A stretch of 64,000 nt of DNA from Neorhizobium lilium (GCF_004053875.1 NZ_SBIP01000002.1:1054001-1118000); one strand, 5' to 3'. Counted from the stretch's first letter, positions 24,780-33,333 are shown. Translations and numbers: made by a program. Notes: generated by a model from the sequence alone, not told the origin.

Positions 24780-25021
24780 GAAAAGTCCGTTATGGGCCGC
24801 GGCGACGCAACCAGTCTGAAAAGCCAAGCTCCGGTGTCGTCAGCGACACATTCGAAATCTTGACCGCCGCTCTATCACTGGACTTGACCTCTTCCAACCG
24901 CTGCCGTGCATGGCAGACTTGCACCCCAATAGAGGGGCTTATCGCATTACAACCCTCGCCAAGCCGAGGCAAGAACGTGCTGTAGAACGCTGGATGCGAA
25001 AAAATTCGTCCAATCCTGCCG

Positions 25022-25774
25022 TCACGCGACCATTTGCAGATCGGGCGGGAGCAGGCTTTCGAAGGCGGGGCGTCCAAACAGATAGCCTTGAACCAGGGTT
25101 ACGCCGATATCCTGCAAAGCCTTCAGCTCGTCTATCGTTTCCACCCCTTCGCAGATCGGCTTGATGCCGAAATCGAGCAGCATGGCGAGCGTATGCTTGA
25201 CCACCACGCGCCGTGAACGGTCGGTATCGATCCCCCGGATAAGCCCCATATCCAGCTTGACGATATCCGGCTGGAAGCTTGCAAGAAGATTGAGCCCCGA
25301 GTGACCGGCGCCGAAATCGTCTATCGCGGTCAGGAAGCCGATATCCTTGTAGGTTCGCAGGATGTTGAGAAGATGGTCGGTGTCGATCTTTTCCACTTCG
25401 GTGAATTCGAAGATGATGCGGTTGAGTGGGAAACCCACCCGCGTGGCCGTTGCCAACGTAAGCCGGATGCAGGCGCGGGGCTCGTAGACGGCGTTGGGGA
25501 TGAAGTTGATCGAAAGCTTGGTGTCCGTGGCACCGCCGCCGAGATCCCTTGCCAGTTCGATGGCCTTGGCACGGCACTGCTGATCGAAGGCGTATTTATT
25601 GCCATCGTTCACCTGTGAAAGAATGGTTCCGGCACCTTCCCCACCCAGGCCGCGCACGAGAGCCTCATGGGCGAACACCGTCCGGCTTTCCAGATCGACG
25701 ATCGGCTGAAAAGCCATCGAGAAAGGAATGTCAAATCCCGCACCGTCCCGGCAACCCTGGCAACCCACCTTCAT
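25022..25774 (-). CDS. Stand-alone EAL-domain protein with N-terminal CxxC
   Basis: A 250-residue EAL protein, a presumed cyclic-di-GMP phosphodiesterase or c-di-GMP-binding effector. It carries EALVRG, NFIPNAVY, FEFTEVEKI, DDFGAGHSGLN and CEGVETIDEL, so the main catalytic acidic residues are there. The first ten residues include MKVGCQGCRDG, a CxxC that may be a metal or redox site. GGAG six bases before the ATG at 25774 favours this start over TTG 25786. The family resembles blue-light/redox EAL proteins without other domains. It is monocistronic. Confidence 0.88.
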   Translation of the reverse strand: MKVGCQGCRDGAGFDIPFSMAFQPIVDLESRTVFAHEALVRGLGGEGAGTILSQVNDGNKYAFDQQCRAKAIELARDLGGGATDTKLSINFIPNAVYEPRACIRLTLATATRVGFPLNRIIFEFTEVEKIDTDHLLNILRTYKDIGFLTAIDDFGAGHSGLNLLASFQPDIVKLDMGLIRGIDTDRSRRVVVKHTLAMLLDFGIKPICEGVETIDELKALQDIGVTLVQGYLFGRPAFESLLPPDLQMVA

Positions 25775-25887
25775 CACCATCTCCAATTGTGAGTTGCTGT
25801 TTTAGAAGATCATTCCTTAAGGAAGCGGAACATGTATTAGGTTATTTTGGGGATTACGGTTCTCCAACACCTCGAATTAGGCAAGTC

Positions 25888-27075
25888 TCACACCTTCACC
25901 CAGGCGCCGTTCTTCTTCGATGATGCCACGCAGGCCTCGACAAATGCGACGCCTTTCACGCCATCGTCCACGGTCGGGTAGATCACCGCCTTATCGACCG
26001 CGACGCCCTTTTTCCCGGCGTTGATGGCATGTGCGGCTTCTGTATAGATCGTCGCAAAGGCTTCCAGATAGCCTTCCGGATGACCGGACGGAACGCGGCT
26101 GACGCGGCCCGCCGCAGAGCCTGAACCGGCGCCGTTGCGGGTAATCAACCGCTTCTGCTCGCCGAACGGCGTGAACCAGAGATAGTTGGGGTCCGCCTGC
26201 ACCCATTCTATGCCGCCCTTGGTGCCGTAGACGCGCAGCTTCAGCCCGTTCTCGTGGCCGGGCGCCACCTGGCTGCACCAGAGCATGCCCTTTGCCGCCT
26301 TCTCTGAGCCCCTGGCCTTGAAACGCAGCATGACATGCGCATTGTCGTCGAGCCTACGGCCGGCCACGAAACTGTCGAGATCCGCCGCCAGGCTGTCCAG
26401 CTCCAGCCCGGTCACGAAGGAGGCGAGATTGTAGGCATGCGTGCCGATATCGCCGGTGGAGCCGCCTGCCCCCGACTGGGCGGGATCCGTGCGCCACACC
26501 GCCTGCTTGGCGCCGGTTTCCTCGACCGCTTCCGTCAACCAGTCCTGCGGGTATTCCGCCTGCACGATGCGGATGTCGCCAAGCTCGCCATTGGCGACCA
26601 TTTCCCGCGCCTGTCGCACCATGGGATAACCGGTATAGTTGTGGGTGAGGATGAACAGCGTATCGCTCTCGTCCGCCAGCTTCTTCAGCTTCTTCGCGTC
26701 CGCAAGGTTGGAGGTGAGCGGCTTGTCGCAGATCACATGGATGCCGCGTTTGAGAAATTCCTTCGCCGCCTCGTAATGCACGTGGTTGGGGGTGACGATC
26801 GACACCGCTTCGATGCCGTCCTTCAGCCGTGCCTCGCGGATCGCCATCTCCTTGTAGGAGCCATAGGTGCGGGCCGGATCGAGCCCCAGGTCACGGCCCG
26901 AAACGATCGCCTTTTCGGGCGTGGACGACAGCGCGCCGGCCACCAGCTCGAACTGGTCGTCCAGCCGTGCCGCCATGCGATGCACCGCGCCGATAAAGGC
27001 ACCGGCCCCGCCGCCCACCATGCCGAGCCTGATGCGGGGCTCGCGTGTCTGTCCGTCCTTGGCTTCGATGGTCAT
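25888..27075 (-). CDS. Gfo/Idh/MocA-family NAD(P)-dependent oxidoreductase
   Basis: A 395-residue sugar or cyclitol dehydrogenase. The N-terminal Rossmann domain has RLGMVGGGAGAFIG (residues 16-29). The catalytic-lysine motif is CDKPLTSN, and the C-terminal alpha/beta domain contains DIGTHAYNLASFVTG with the conserved Asp and His. It is the last gene of a five-gene sugar ABC operon, separated from the TIM-barrel gene by a palindromic repeat. It probably oxidises the imported sugar or its derivative, perhaps to a 3-keto sugar. The substrate is not predictable from the sequence. Confidence 0.9.
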   Translation of the reverse strand: MTIEAKDGQTREPRIRLGMVGGGAGAFIGAVHRMAARLDDQFELVAGALSSTPEKAIVSGRDLGLDPARTYGSYKEMAIREARLKDGIEAVSIVTPNHVHYEAAKEFLKRGIHVICDKPLTSNLADAKKLKKLADESDTLFILTHNYTGYPMVRQAREMVANGELGDIRIVQAEYPQDWLTEAVEETGAKQAVWRTDPAQSGAGGSTGDIGTHAYNLASFVTGLELDSLAADLDSFVAGRRLDDNAHVMLRFKARGSEKAAKGMLWCSQVAPGHENGLKLRVYGTKGGIEWVQADPNYLWFTPFGEQKRLITRNGAGSGSAAGRVSRVPSGHPEGYLEAFATIYTEAAHAINAGKKGVAVDKAVIYPTVDDGVKGVAFVEACVASSKKNGAWVKV

Positions 27076-27109
27076 GATCGTGTTTTCTCCGTGAATTTAT
27101 GCGAAAGAA

Positions 27110-27231
27110 CCCCCTCTGGCCTGCCGGCCATCTCCCCCACAAGGGGGGAGAAAACCCTCCGCACCGTCTCAAGTCGTCATTGAAGGCGCCGCAGGTTAAG
27201 CCCTCCCCCTTGTGGGGAGGGTGGGGAGGGG
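27110..27231. repeat. Palindromic intergenic element A (RPE-like)
   Basis: An approximately 120-bp element between two genes of the same operon. The left arm starts CCCCTCTGGCCTGCCGGCCA, then CTCCCCCACAAGGGGGGAG. The right arm is GGTTAAGCCCTCCCCCTTGT followed by GGGGAGGGTGGGGAGGGG. The arms are complementary enough to form a large imperfect hairpin. The same sequence recurs at 30526-30653 (element C). These are rhizobial intergenic mosaic/palindromic repeats. Confidence 0.75.
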
Positions 27232-27234
27232 TGT

Positions 27235-28290
27235 CTACTGGATCCCCAGCAAGCGCCGGTTGGCGGCCTCGTCCGTACCCGCCCCGGCGAAATCGTCGAA
27301 GGCCTTGTCGGTCACGCGGATCATGTGCGCCTTGACGAATTCGGCACCCTCGCGCGCACCGTCCTCGGAATTCTTCAGCGCGCATTCCCATTCCACCACG
27401 GCCCATCCGTCGAAGTCATAGGCGGCCATCTTGGAAAAGATCGCTCCGAAATCCACCTGCCCGTCGCCAGGCGAGCGGAAGCGGCCGGCGCGGTTGAGCC
27501 AGTTCTGGTATCCGCCATAGACGCCTTGCCGCCCGGTCGGATTGAACTCCGCATCCTTGACGTGGAACATCTTGATCCGCTCATGGTAAATGTCGATGTT
27601 GTCGAGATAATCCAGGCATTGCAGCACGTAATGCGACGGGTCGTAGAGCATGTTGGCGCGCGGATGGTTCTTCACCCGCTCCAGGAACATCTCGAAGGTC
27701 ACGCCGTCATGCAGGTCTTCGCTCGGATGGATCTCGTAGGCGACGTCGATGCCATTTTCATCCGCATGGTCGAGGATCGGCGTCCAGCGGCGGGCAAGCT
27801 CGTCGAATGCGGTTTCGACCAGGCCGGCCGGGCGCTGCGGAAAGGGATAGAGATAGGGCCAGACCAGCGCGCCCGAAAAGGTCGCGTGTGCGCTGAGGCC
27901 CAGATGCCGCGAGGCCGTCAGCGCCATCTTGACCTGGTCGACCGCCCATTCCTGCCGAGCCTTCGGGTTCCCCCGCACTTCCGGGGCGGCAAACCCGTCA
28001 AACACTTCGTCATAGGCCGGATGCACGGCAACCAGCTGTCCCTGAAGATGGGTCGAAAGCTCGGTGATCTCGACACCGTTCTGGCGCGCCACGCCCGCAA
28101 GCTCGTCGCAATAGTCCTTGGAGGTGGACGCCTTGTGGAGATCGATCAACTGGCCTGCCCAGGTCGGCACCTGCACGCCGATATAGCCCTTGTCGGCCGC
28201 CCATTTGGTGATCCCGTCCCAGGAATTGAACGGCGCCGCATCGCCCGCAAACTGGCCGAGGAAAATGCCGGGGCCTTTGATGGTTTTCAT
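27235..28290 (-). CDS. Sugar phosphate isomerase/epimerase-like TIM-barrel protein
   Basis: A 351-residue AP-endonuclease-2/xylose-isomerase-like TIM barrel. It shows AADKGYIGVQVP, ITELSTHLQGQLVAVHPAYD, VAYEIHPSEDLHDG (metal-binding Glu and His), YDPSHYVLQCLDYLDNI, KMFHVKDAEFNPTG and AVVEWECAL, i.e. the Glu/Asp/His/Glu ligands for a divalent metal. Family members isomerise, epimerise, dehydrate or hydrolyse keto-sugars. It lies between the ABC importer genes and the Gfo/Idh dehydrogenase, and the two enzymes are likely consecutive steps of one catabolic pathway. GGAGAAACATC precedes the start. Confidence 0.88.
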   Translation of the reverse strand: MKTIKGPGIFLGQFAGDAAPFNSWDGITKWAADKGYIGVQVPTWAGQLIDLHKASTSKDYCDELAGVARQNGVEITELSTHLQGQLVAVHPAYDEVFDGFAAPEVRGNPKARQEWAVDQVKMALTASRHLGLSAHATFSGALVWPYLYPFPQRPAGLVETAFDELARRWTPILDHADENGIDVAYEIHPSEDLHDGVTFEMFLERVKNHPRANMLYDPSHYVLQCLDYLDNIDIYHERIKMFHVKDAEFNPTGRQGVYGGYQNWLNRAGRFRSPGDGQVDFGAIFSKMAAYDFDGWAVVEWECALKNSEDGAREGAEFVKAHMIRVTDKAFDDFAGAGTDEAANRRLLGIQ

Positions 28291-28329
28291 GATGTTTCTC
28301 CGTAAAAATACCTGCAGTCGTGATGTGTA

Positions 28330-28411
28330 GCCCCCTCACCCGCCTCCGCTCGCGCTTGGCGACCTCTCCCCGCGGGGGAGAGGATGGTCCGAAGGACCGG
28401 ATGAGGGGGGT
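28330..28411. repeat. Palindromic intergenic element B
   Basis: An 82-bp palindrome between the TIM-barrel and binding-protein genes. Outer arms are CCCCCTCACCCG / CGGATGAGGGGG; the inner hairpin is CCTCTCCCCGCGGGGGAGAGG; a small GGTCCGAAGGACC stem-loop lies on the right. This is a typical rhizobial intergenic palindrome family, different in sequence from elements A and C. Confidence 0.8.
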
Positions 28412-28431
28412 CTTCTAAGCGGGCGCCATCC

Positions 28432-29397
28432 TCAGAACGGCGAGTCCGGGAAGTAGAAGCTCTTGGCATTCTCCTTGGTCACCAGCGTCGCATCCAGGAT
28501 ATAGGTGCCGCTGACCGGCACCTGGTCGTAGAAGCTGGCCGCCGTCAGCTGCATGGCGGTCGCCACCATAGCCGGCGGATAGAGCACGTCGACCGGGATC
28601 ATCTTGTCGCCGTCCATGACCTTCTTGATCATGTCCTTGGAGCCGGCACCGCCGACCACATACTTGATGTCCGTGCGCTTGGCCTGGCTGATCGCCTCCA
28701 GCACGCCGACCGCCATGTCGTCGTCCTGACACCAGACCACGTCGATCTTGGGGTATTTCGTCAGGAAGTCCTGCATCACCCGGAAGGCATCGTCGCGGTT
28801 CCAGTTGCCGTACTGGCGATCGAGAACCTTCACCTTGGAGCCGGCAATACCCTTGTCGAAACCGTCCTGGCGCTGCTGGTCGATGGGGATCGGCAGGCCG
28901 CGGATAATCACCACCTGCGCATCCGGCGTGGTCTTGGCGATGTACTGGCCGGCGACTTCGCCAAGTGCTGGGTTGTTGCCCGCCACGTAGAGGTTGCGGA
29001 TCGTGTTGTCGTTGACCGAAGGCGCGCGGTCCACCAGCGCCACGAAGGCGCCGGAATCCTTCACCTGCTGAATGGCGTTGACCAGCGGATCCGGATCGGA
29101 CGGCAGGATGACCAGCGCATCGAGCCCCTGCACGGCAAGGTCCTGCACGGCATTGGCCTGGCTTGCCGCATCCGGCGATGTCTTGACGATGACGTTGAGG
29201 CCCTTGTGCTCGGCCATCAGCAGCTTCGCGACACGCTCCGCGTGGAAGACCACGCCGGAGGTCCAGCCGTGGTCAGCGGCCGGAATGGAAACGCCGATCG
29301 TGACCTTCTTGCCTTCCTGAGCCAGACCTAGGCTGGGGCTGGCGGCAGCGGCGGCGACGAATCCCGCCGCACCGAGGCCAAATGTTCTTCTCTTCAT
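28432..29397 (-). CDS. Sugar ABC transporter periplasmic binding protein
   Basis: A 321-residue periplasmic sugar-binding protein of the ribose/galactose (RbsB) type. The N-terminus MKRRTFGLGAAGFVAAAAA is a twin-arginine-like signal (RRxFxL) ending at about SLGLAQ. The mature protein starts KKVTIGVSIPAADHGWTSGV, with LAVQGLDALVILPSDPDPLV, AGNNPALGEVAGQYIAK and WCQDDDMAVGVLEAI, typical of cluster-B binding proteins. Start at 29397, just inside a longer frame that only shadows the permease. It delivers its sugar to the adjacent permease and dual ATPase. The ligand is undetermined. Confidence 0.92.
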   Translation of the reverse strand: MKRRTFGLGAAGFVAAAAASPSLGLAQEGKKVTIGVSIPAADHGWTSGVVFHAERVAKLLMAEHKGLNVIVKTSPDAASQANAVQDLAVQGLDALVILPSDPDPLVNAIQQVKDSGAFVALVDRAPSVNDNTIRNLYVAGNNPALGEVAGQYIAKTTPDAQVVIIRGLPIPIDQQRQDGFDKGIAGSKVKVLDRQYGNWNRDDAFRVMQDFLTKYPKIDVVWCQDDDMAVGVLEAISQAKRTDIKYVVGGAGSKDMIKKVMDGDKMIPVDVLYPPAMVATAMQLTAASFYDQVPVSGTYILDATLVTKENAKSFYFPDSPF

Positions 29398-29480
29398 GTT
29401 CTCTCTCCCATGTTGCGGGGCTTGTTCCTCCAAAGCCAGGCGCACCCCTTTTGCCTGGCCAATTCTTCCTCGATGCAGCC

Positions 29481-30482
29481 TCACTTCCGCATCAGCGACC
29501 GCTGCACCAGCATGGCGATGATGATGATGGCGCCCTGGATTGCGCCGATCAGATATTCGCTGACGAAGTTCGACAGGATCATGATATTGCCGACGATTTC
29601 CAGAATGAAGGCGCCGCAGACCGTGCCCCAGATCCGACCAACCCCGCCGCGCAGCGCCGTGCCGCCGACGACCACCGCCGTGATCGCCTGAAGCTCCCAC
29701 AATATGCCTGTGGTGGCAGACGTGGAGCCGAGCCGCGGCACGTAAAGAATGACGGCGACGCCCACGCACATCCCCTGCACCACATAGGCGATGGTCCGCA
29801 CGCGATTGACCGAAATGCCCGAATAGCGCGCCACGTCCTCGCTTGAGCCGACGGCGATCAGGTGGCGCCCGTAGCGCGTGCGGTAGAGCACGAAGGCGGC
29901 GATGGCCGCCGTCACGAAGATGATGACGATGGGGATCGGAATGCCGGCGACTGAACCGAAATAGACCGGACGGTAGAGTGCCTGCAACTCGCGGTCCTTG
30001 AGCGTGATCGCGCCGCCCTGGGAAAGCCAGGTGGTTAGCCCGCGATAGATACCCATCGTGCCGAGCGTGGCGATGAACGGCTCGATGCGGCCGAGCGTCG
30101 TGATCAGCCCGTTGAAAAGCCCGCAGGCGGCCCCCAGCAGGATCGCCACCAGCATGGCCGATACCAGCAGCAGAACCGGATCTGCGACCGCTCCCGAATT
30201 GAGGAACAAGATCATCAGGCTTGCCACGAAGGCCACCATGGAGCCGACCGAAAGGTCGAGCCCACCCGCCGAGATCACATAGGTTGCCCCAAGCGCGATG
30301 ATGGCGATGAAGGCGCTGCGGGTAATGACATTGGTGAGATTGGCGAGCGAGATGAAGCTCGGATTGGCGAAATAGCCAAGCAGCAGCAGCAGGGCGAGCG
30401 CGATGAACGGCGCAATCGCCGCCATATCCCAATCCCGCGAGGTTTTCGGCGCCTTGGCCGGTTCCGTGGCGGCAAGCGTCAT
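29481..30482 (-). CDS. Sugar ABC transporter permease (RbsC-like)
   Basis: A 333-residue permease of the branched-chain/ribose (BPD_transp_2) family with eight to ten membrane helices. Typical segments are GATYVISAGGLDLSVGSMVAFVAS, GAACGLFNGLITTLGRIEPFIATLGTMGIYRGL and the conserved DVARYSGISVNRVRTIAYVVQG, here each cited in pieces. It forms the channel with the RbsA-like ATPase upstream and takes substrate from the binding protein downstream. It is followed by an 80-bp gap. Confidence 0.92.
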   Translation of the reverse strand: MTLAATEPAKAPKTSRDWDMAAIAPFIALALLLLLGYFANPSFISLANLTNVITRSAFIAIIALGATYVISAGGLDLSVGSMVAFVASLMILFLNSGAVADPVLLLVSAMLVAILLGAACGLFNGLITTLGRIEPFIATLGTMGIYRGLTTWLSQGGAITLKDRELQALYRPVYFGSVAGIPIPIVIIFVTAAIAAFVLYRTRYGRHLIAVGSSEDVARYSGISVNRVRTIAYVVQGMCVGVAVILYVPRLGSTSATTGILWELQAITAVVVGGTALRGGVGRIWGTVCGAFILEIVGNIMILSNFVSEYLIGAIQGAIIIIAMLVQRSLMRK

Positions 30483-30525
30483 AAGGCTGCCTCCCCCATC
30501 GCCAATTCTGGTGCCAGGGGCAGCA

Positions 30526-30653
30526 CCCCCTCTGGCCTGCCGGCCATCTCCCCCACAAGGGAGGAGAAAGCGCGCGGCACCCGCCTACCGAAATCGGATT
30601 GCGAAGGAGCGGCTGGGTTAAGCCCTCCCCCTTGTGGGGAGGGTGGGGAGGGG
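30526..30653. repeat. Palindromic intergenic element C (copy of element A)
   Basis: The left arm is ACCCCCTCTGGCCTGCCGGC and CTCCCCCACAAGGGAGGAG. The right arm is GGTTAAGCCCTCCCCCTTGT then GGGGAGGGTGGGGAGGGG. It is nearly identical to element A at both arms with a different middle, and sits between the ATPase and permease genes of the same operon. Confidence 0.75.
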
Positions 30654-30660
30654 ATTTTTC

Positions 30661-32193
30661 TCATGCCGCCTCCCCCGCGCCGCGCCCGGCATTCACCCCG
30701 GTCGCCAGCGCGACGATCTCGTTTTCGTTCATGTGGTCTCCCGTGACTTCGCCGACGATCTGCCCGGAGCGCATCACCAGGATGCGGTCGCATATGCCGA
30801 TCAGCTCCGGCATTTCGGAGGACACGACGATGATCGAGCGCCCCTCCTCCGCCAAGCCGGCGATGAATGTGTAGATCTGTTGCTTGTTGCCGATATCGAT
30901 GCCGCGCGTCGGCTCGTCGATGATCACCACCTGCGGGTCGAGCAGCATCATCTTGGCAAGCAGTAGCTTCTGCTGGTTGCCGCCCGAAAGCTGCCCGGCA
31001 AGAATCGTCTTCGTGCCCGTACGGATGTCGAAATCCTTGATCGCCTTGTCGAGCGCGTCCGACTCCCGTTTGGCATCGATCTGCAGAGCCCCGCTGAATT
31101 TGGTCAGCGAAGCCAGTGTCAGGTTGATGCGCAGATCCTTGGAAAGCAGCAGCCCCTTGCCCTTCCGGTCTTCGGAAAGATAGGCGACGCCCGCCTTCAG
31201 GCTCGCATGCACATCGGTGAAATGCACCGGCTTGCCGTTGAGCCGCACACTTCCCTTGCCCGGCCGAAGGCCCACCAGACCCTCCATAAGCTCGGTGCGG
31301 CCGGCACCGATCAGGCCTGCAAACCCCAGGATCTCGCCCTTGTGGAGACGGAAGCTGGCGTCGCGGCCATAACCGGGCACGGTAAAGCTTTCGACCTCGA
31401 GAACCGCTTCGCGGGCCTCCGCCGCGTGGCGGTCCGGGTAGAGCTTGGCGACGTCGCGCCCCACCATCAGCCGCGCCATGTCGGAAGGCTGCAGTTCGGA
31501 GGCATCATGCGAGGCGACCAGCCGGCCGTCGCGCAGCACGGTCACCCGGTTGGCGATCTCCTTCACCTCCGGCAGACGATGGGAAATGTAGAGAACGCCG
31601 ACGCCCTTGGCGCGGATCTGGCGGATGACCTTGAGCAGCGCATCGGTCTCGTGCGGGGTAAGCGATGCGGTCGGCTCATCGAAGATGACGATACGGTGCG
31701 GCACCAGCAGAACGCGCGCGATCTGCACGAGCTGGCGCTGCGCGATCGACAGGCGCGAGACGATCGTGCGCGGGTCGAGATCGCCGCCGAGATCGCCGAT
31801 GGCGCGGGCTGCCCCCTCGTTCATGGCGCGGTCGTCTATGGTGAAGCCCCGCCGCAGTTCGCGGCCGAGATAGATGTTCTGGGCAACGGTCAAATCGGGC
31901 GCAAGCAGGATTTCCTGGTGCACCAATACGATGCCGCGGCCTTCGGCATCAACGGGGCCGCTGAAGGTAACCGCCTCGCCGCCCATGCGGATCTCGCCGC
32001 GCGTCGGCTGGTGGTTGCCGGCCAGGATCTTCATCAGCGTCGATTTGCCGGCGCCGTTTTCGCCGATAATGGCATGAACTTCGCCGGAGCGAACCGTAAG
32101 ATCGATGTCCTTGAGGACCTCGACAATGCCGAATGTCTTGGAAAGGCCGGTCGCATGCAGCAACGGCAACGGCTCGGACGCATCCACGGTCAT
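30661..32193 (-). CDS. Sugar ABC transporter dual ATP-binding protein (RbsA-like)
   Basis: A 510-residue double ATPase. The first half has Walker A GENGAGKST and a divergent signature LSIAQRQL. The second half has a degenerate P-loop GLIGAGRTEL, with a strong signature LSGGNQQK and Walker B VVIIDEPTRGID, the normal asymmetry of RbsA/XylG/MglA proteins. The start MTVDASEPLP at 32193 is chosen over an in-frame ATG at 32268 whose extension is not family-like. It is the first gene of the operon. A LacI-type operator candidate lies 138 bp upstream. Confidence 0.93.
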   Translation of the reverse strand: MTVDASEPLPLLHATGLSKTFGIVEVLKDIDLTVRSGEVHAIIGENGAGKSTLMKILAGNHQPTRGEIRMGGEAVTFSGPVDAEGRGIVLVHQEILLAPDLTVAQNIYLGRELRRGFTIDDRAMNEGAARAIGDLGGDLDPRTIVSRLSIAQRQLVQIARVLLVPHRIVIFDEPTASLTPHETDALLKVIRQIRAKGVGVLYISHRLPEVKEIANRVTVLRDGRLVASHDASELQPSDMARLMVGRDVAKLYPDRHAAEAREAVLEVESFTVPGYGRDASFRLHKGEILGFAGLIGAGRTELMEGLVGLRPGKGSVRLNGKPVHFTDVHASLKAGVAYLSEDRKGKGLLLSKDLRINLTLASLTKFSGALQIDAKRESDALDKAIKDFDIRTGTKTILAGQLSGGNQQKLLLAKMMLLDPQVVIIDEPTRGIDIGNKQQIYTFIAGLAEEGRSIIVVSSEMPELIGICDRILVMRSGQIVGEVTGDHMNENEIVALATGVNAGRGAGEAA

Positions 32194-32330
32194 GGACGTA
32201 TCCCGCACTGAATGGACGCGGATGCGATTCCCACCAGAATCGTCACCCGAACGCCAGCCTCCTCGCAAGCGGTCGAATGCACCTGAACTTCCTCCCTTTT
32301 TTCAAGGCTAGCGAAGATTCTGAGGTACGT

Positions 32331-32346
32331 AAAGCAGATTTGCGCG
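32331..32346. promoter_or_regulatory. Candidate LacI-type operator in front of the sugar ABC operon
   Basis: TGAGGTACGTAAAGCA shares 15 of 16 bases with TGAGGTACGTAAATCA in front of the LacI gene (41904-41919). Both have a palindromic core TACGTA with a central CG, which is usual for LacI-family operators. The site is 138 bp before the ATPase start. Confidence 0.6.
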
Positions 32347-32367
32347 CAAAGCGTCGGCCATCCGAAC

Positions 32368-33333
32368 TTACGTCGCCCGGGCGGGAAGAGGCGAGCTGGT
32401 CGAGGACAGTAATAGATGGTCCGCGCCGACGGATCGGCCCACATATTTACGCGGAGAGTATCCTGTGACCCGCTTGAACGCGGTGCTGAATGCAGCCTCC
32501 GACTCGTAGCCTAGCGACACTGCAATATCGCTGATCCGCTCCTTGCCGCTGGTCAGCCGATCGCTGGCCAGCAGCATGCGCCAGCTTGTCAGGTATTCGA
32601 TTGGCGAGGTGCCCGCCACCGCCTTGAACCTGAGGGCGAATTTCGAACGGGACATTCCCGCTATGGCTGCAAGCACGGGCAATGTCCAACGTCTGCCGGG
32701 ATCCCTGTGGATCGCGTCGATGGCAGGACCAATTCTCGGATCCCCCGAAGCGAACAGCAAACCTGTTCCGGATGCGGCTCCAAGCGAAAGGTATAGCCTC
32801 AAGGCCTGAACGAGCATCAGATGGGCAAGGTGTTGCACGACGAGGGAACTGCCAGGCTGGGCACTGGAAAGTTCATGTCTCATGCGATCGAGAGCCCAGT
32901 GCAACCCCGCTTTTTCACTTTCATCCCGCAGCCGGACGACGGGCGGCATGGTGCCGAGCAGCATGTCCGAATGAGCGTCGGAAAGCGCAAAGTGGCCACC
33001 GAGCATCATCGTATCGCCGCCGCCGTTCACGCGGGCGATACCGCCAATCCACTCCGATCCCGCCACCGTCTCAAAAGCGAGAGGTTTGAATGCCGGATCC
33101 TTCGCGATCACGAACCGCTTGCCGCGTGGCAGCAGGACACAATCTCCTGCTTTCAGACATATGGGGTCTGCCTCACCCTCAACTGCAATCGACGCTGTCC
33201 CGGACACCAGTGCGAAATACTTTACCCCGCAGTGGCTGTTGAACTGAACCGACCACTCGCCGCCCATATCCAGTCCCCCTGCGACATAGGTCTGGGGCTT
33301 TAGACGCGACAGAACGGCAGAGAGAGTATCCAT
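32368..33333 (-). CDS. AraC-family regulator, paralogue of the one at 614
   Basis: A 321-residue regulator with the same architecture as the one at 614-1597. The cupin-like N-terminal part (GGEWSVQF, LKAGDCVLLPRG) is followed by a C-terminal AraC HTH pair (WTLPVLAAIAGMSRSKFALRF; ISDIAVSLGYESEAAFSTAFK), ending YSPRKYV. Residue-by-residue similarity to the first copy is obvious through the whole length. The start MDTLSAV (33333) is chosen to match it; the frame opens further at 33375. It is divergent from the EthD-domain gene, with 114 bp between starts. Ligand and targets unknown. Confidence 0.9.
   Translation of the reverse strand: MDTLSAVLSRLKPQTYVAGGLDMGGEWSVQFNSHCGVKYFALVSGTASIAVEGEADPICLKAGDCVLLPRGKRFVIAKDPAFKPLAFETVAGSEWIGGIARVNGGGDTMMLGGHFALSDAHSDMLLGTMPPVVRLRDESEKAGLHWALDRMRHELSSAQPGSSLVVQHLAHLMLVQALRLYLSLGAASGTGLLFASGDPRIGPAIDAIHRDPGRRWTLPVLAAIAGMSRSKFALRFKAVAGTSPIEYLTSWRMLLASDRLTSGKERISDIAVSLGYESEAAFSTAFKRVTGYSPRKYVGRSVGADHLLLSSTSSPLPARAT

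Noticed and set aside
24780..25021. SAM riboswitch in front of metN
   Set aside because: No SAM-I or SAM-II core sequences or pseudoknot could be recognised; the region shows no clear structure.
28432..30558. A 708-residue minus-strand frame fusing a binding protein to upstream sequence
   Set aside because: The upstream part shadows the permease in another frame; the real start is 29397, shown by a twin-arginine signal.
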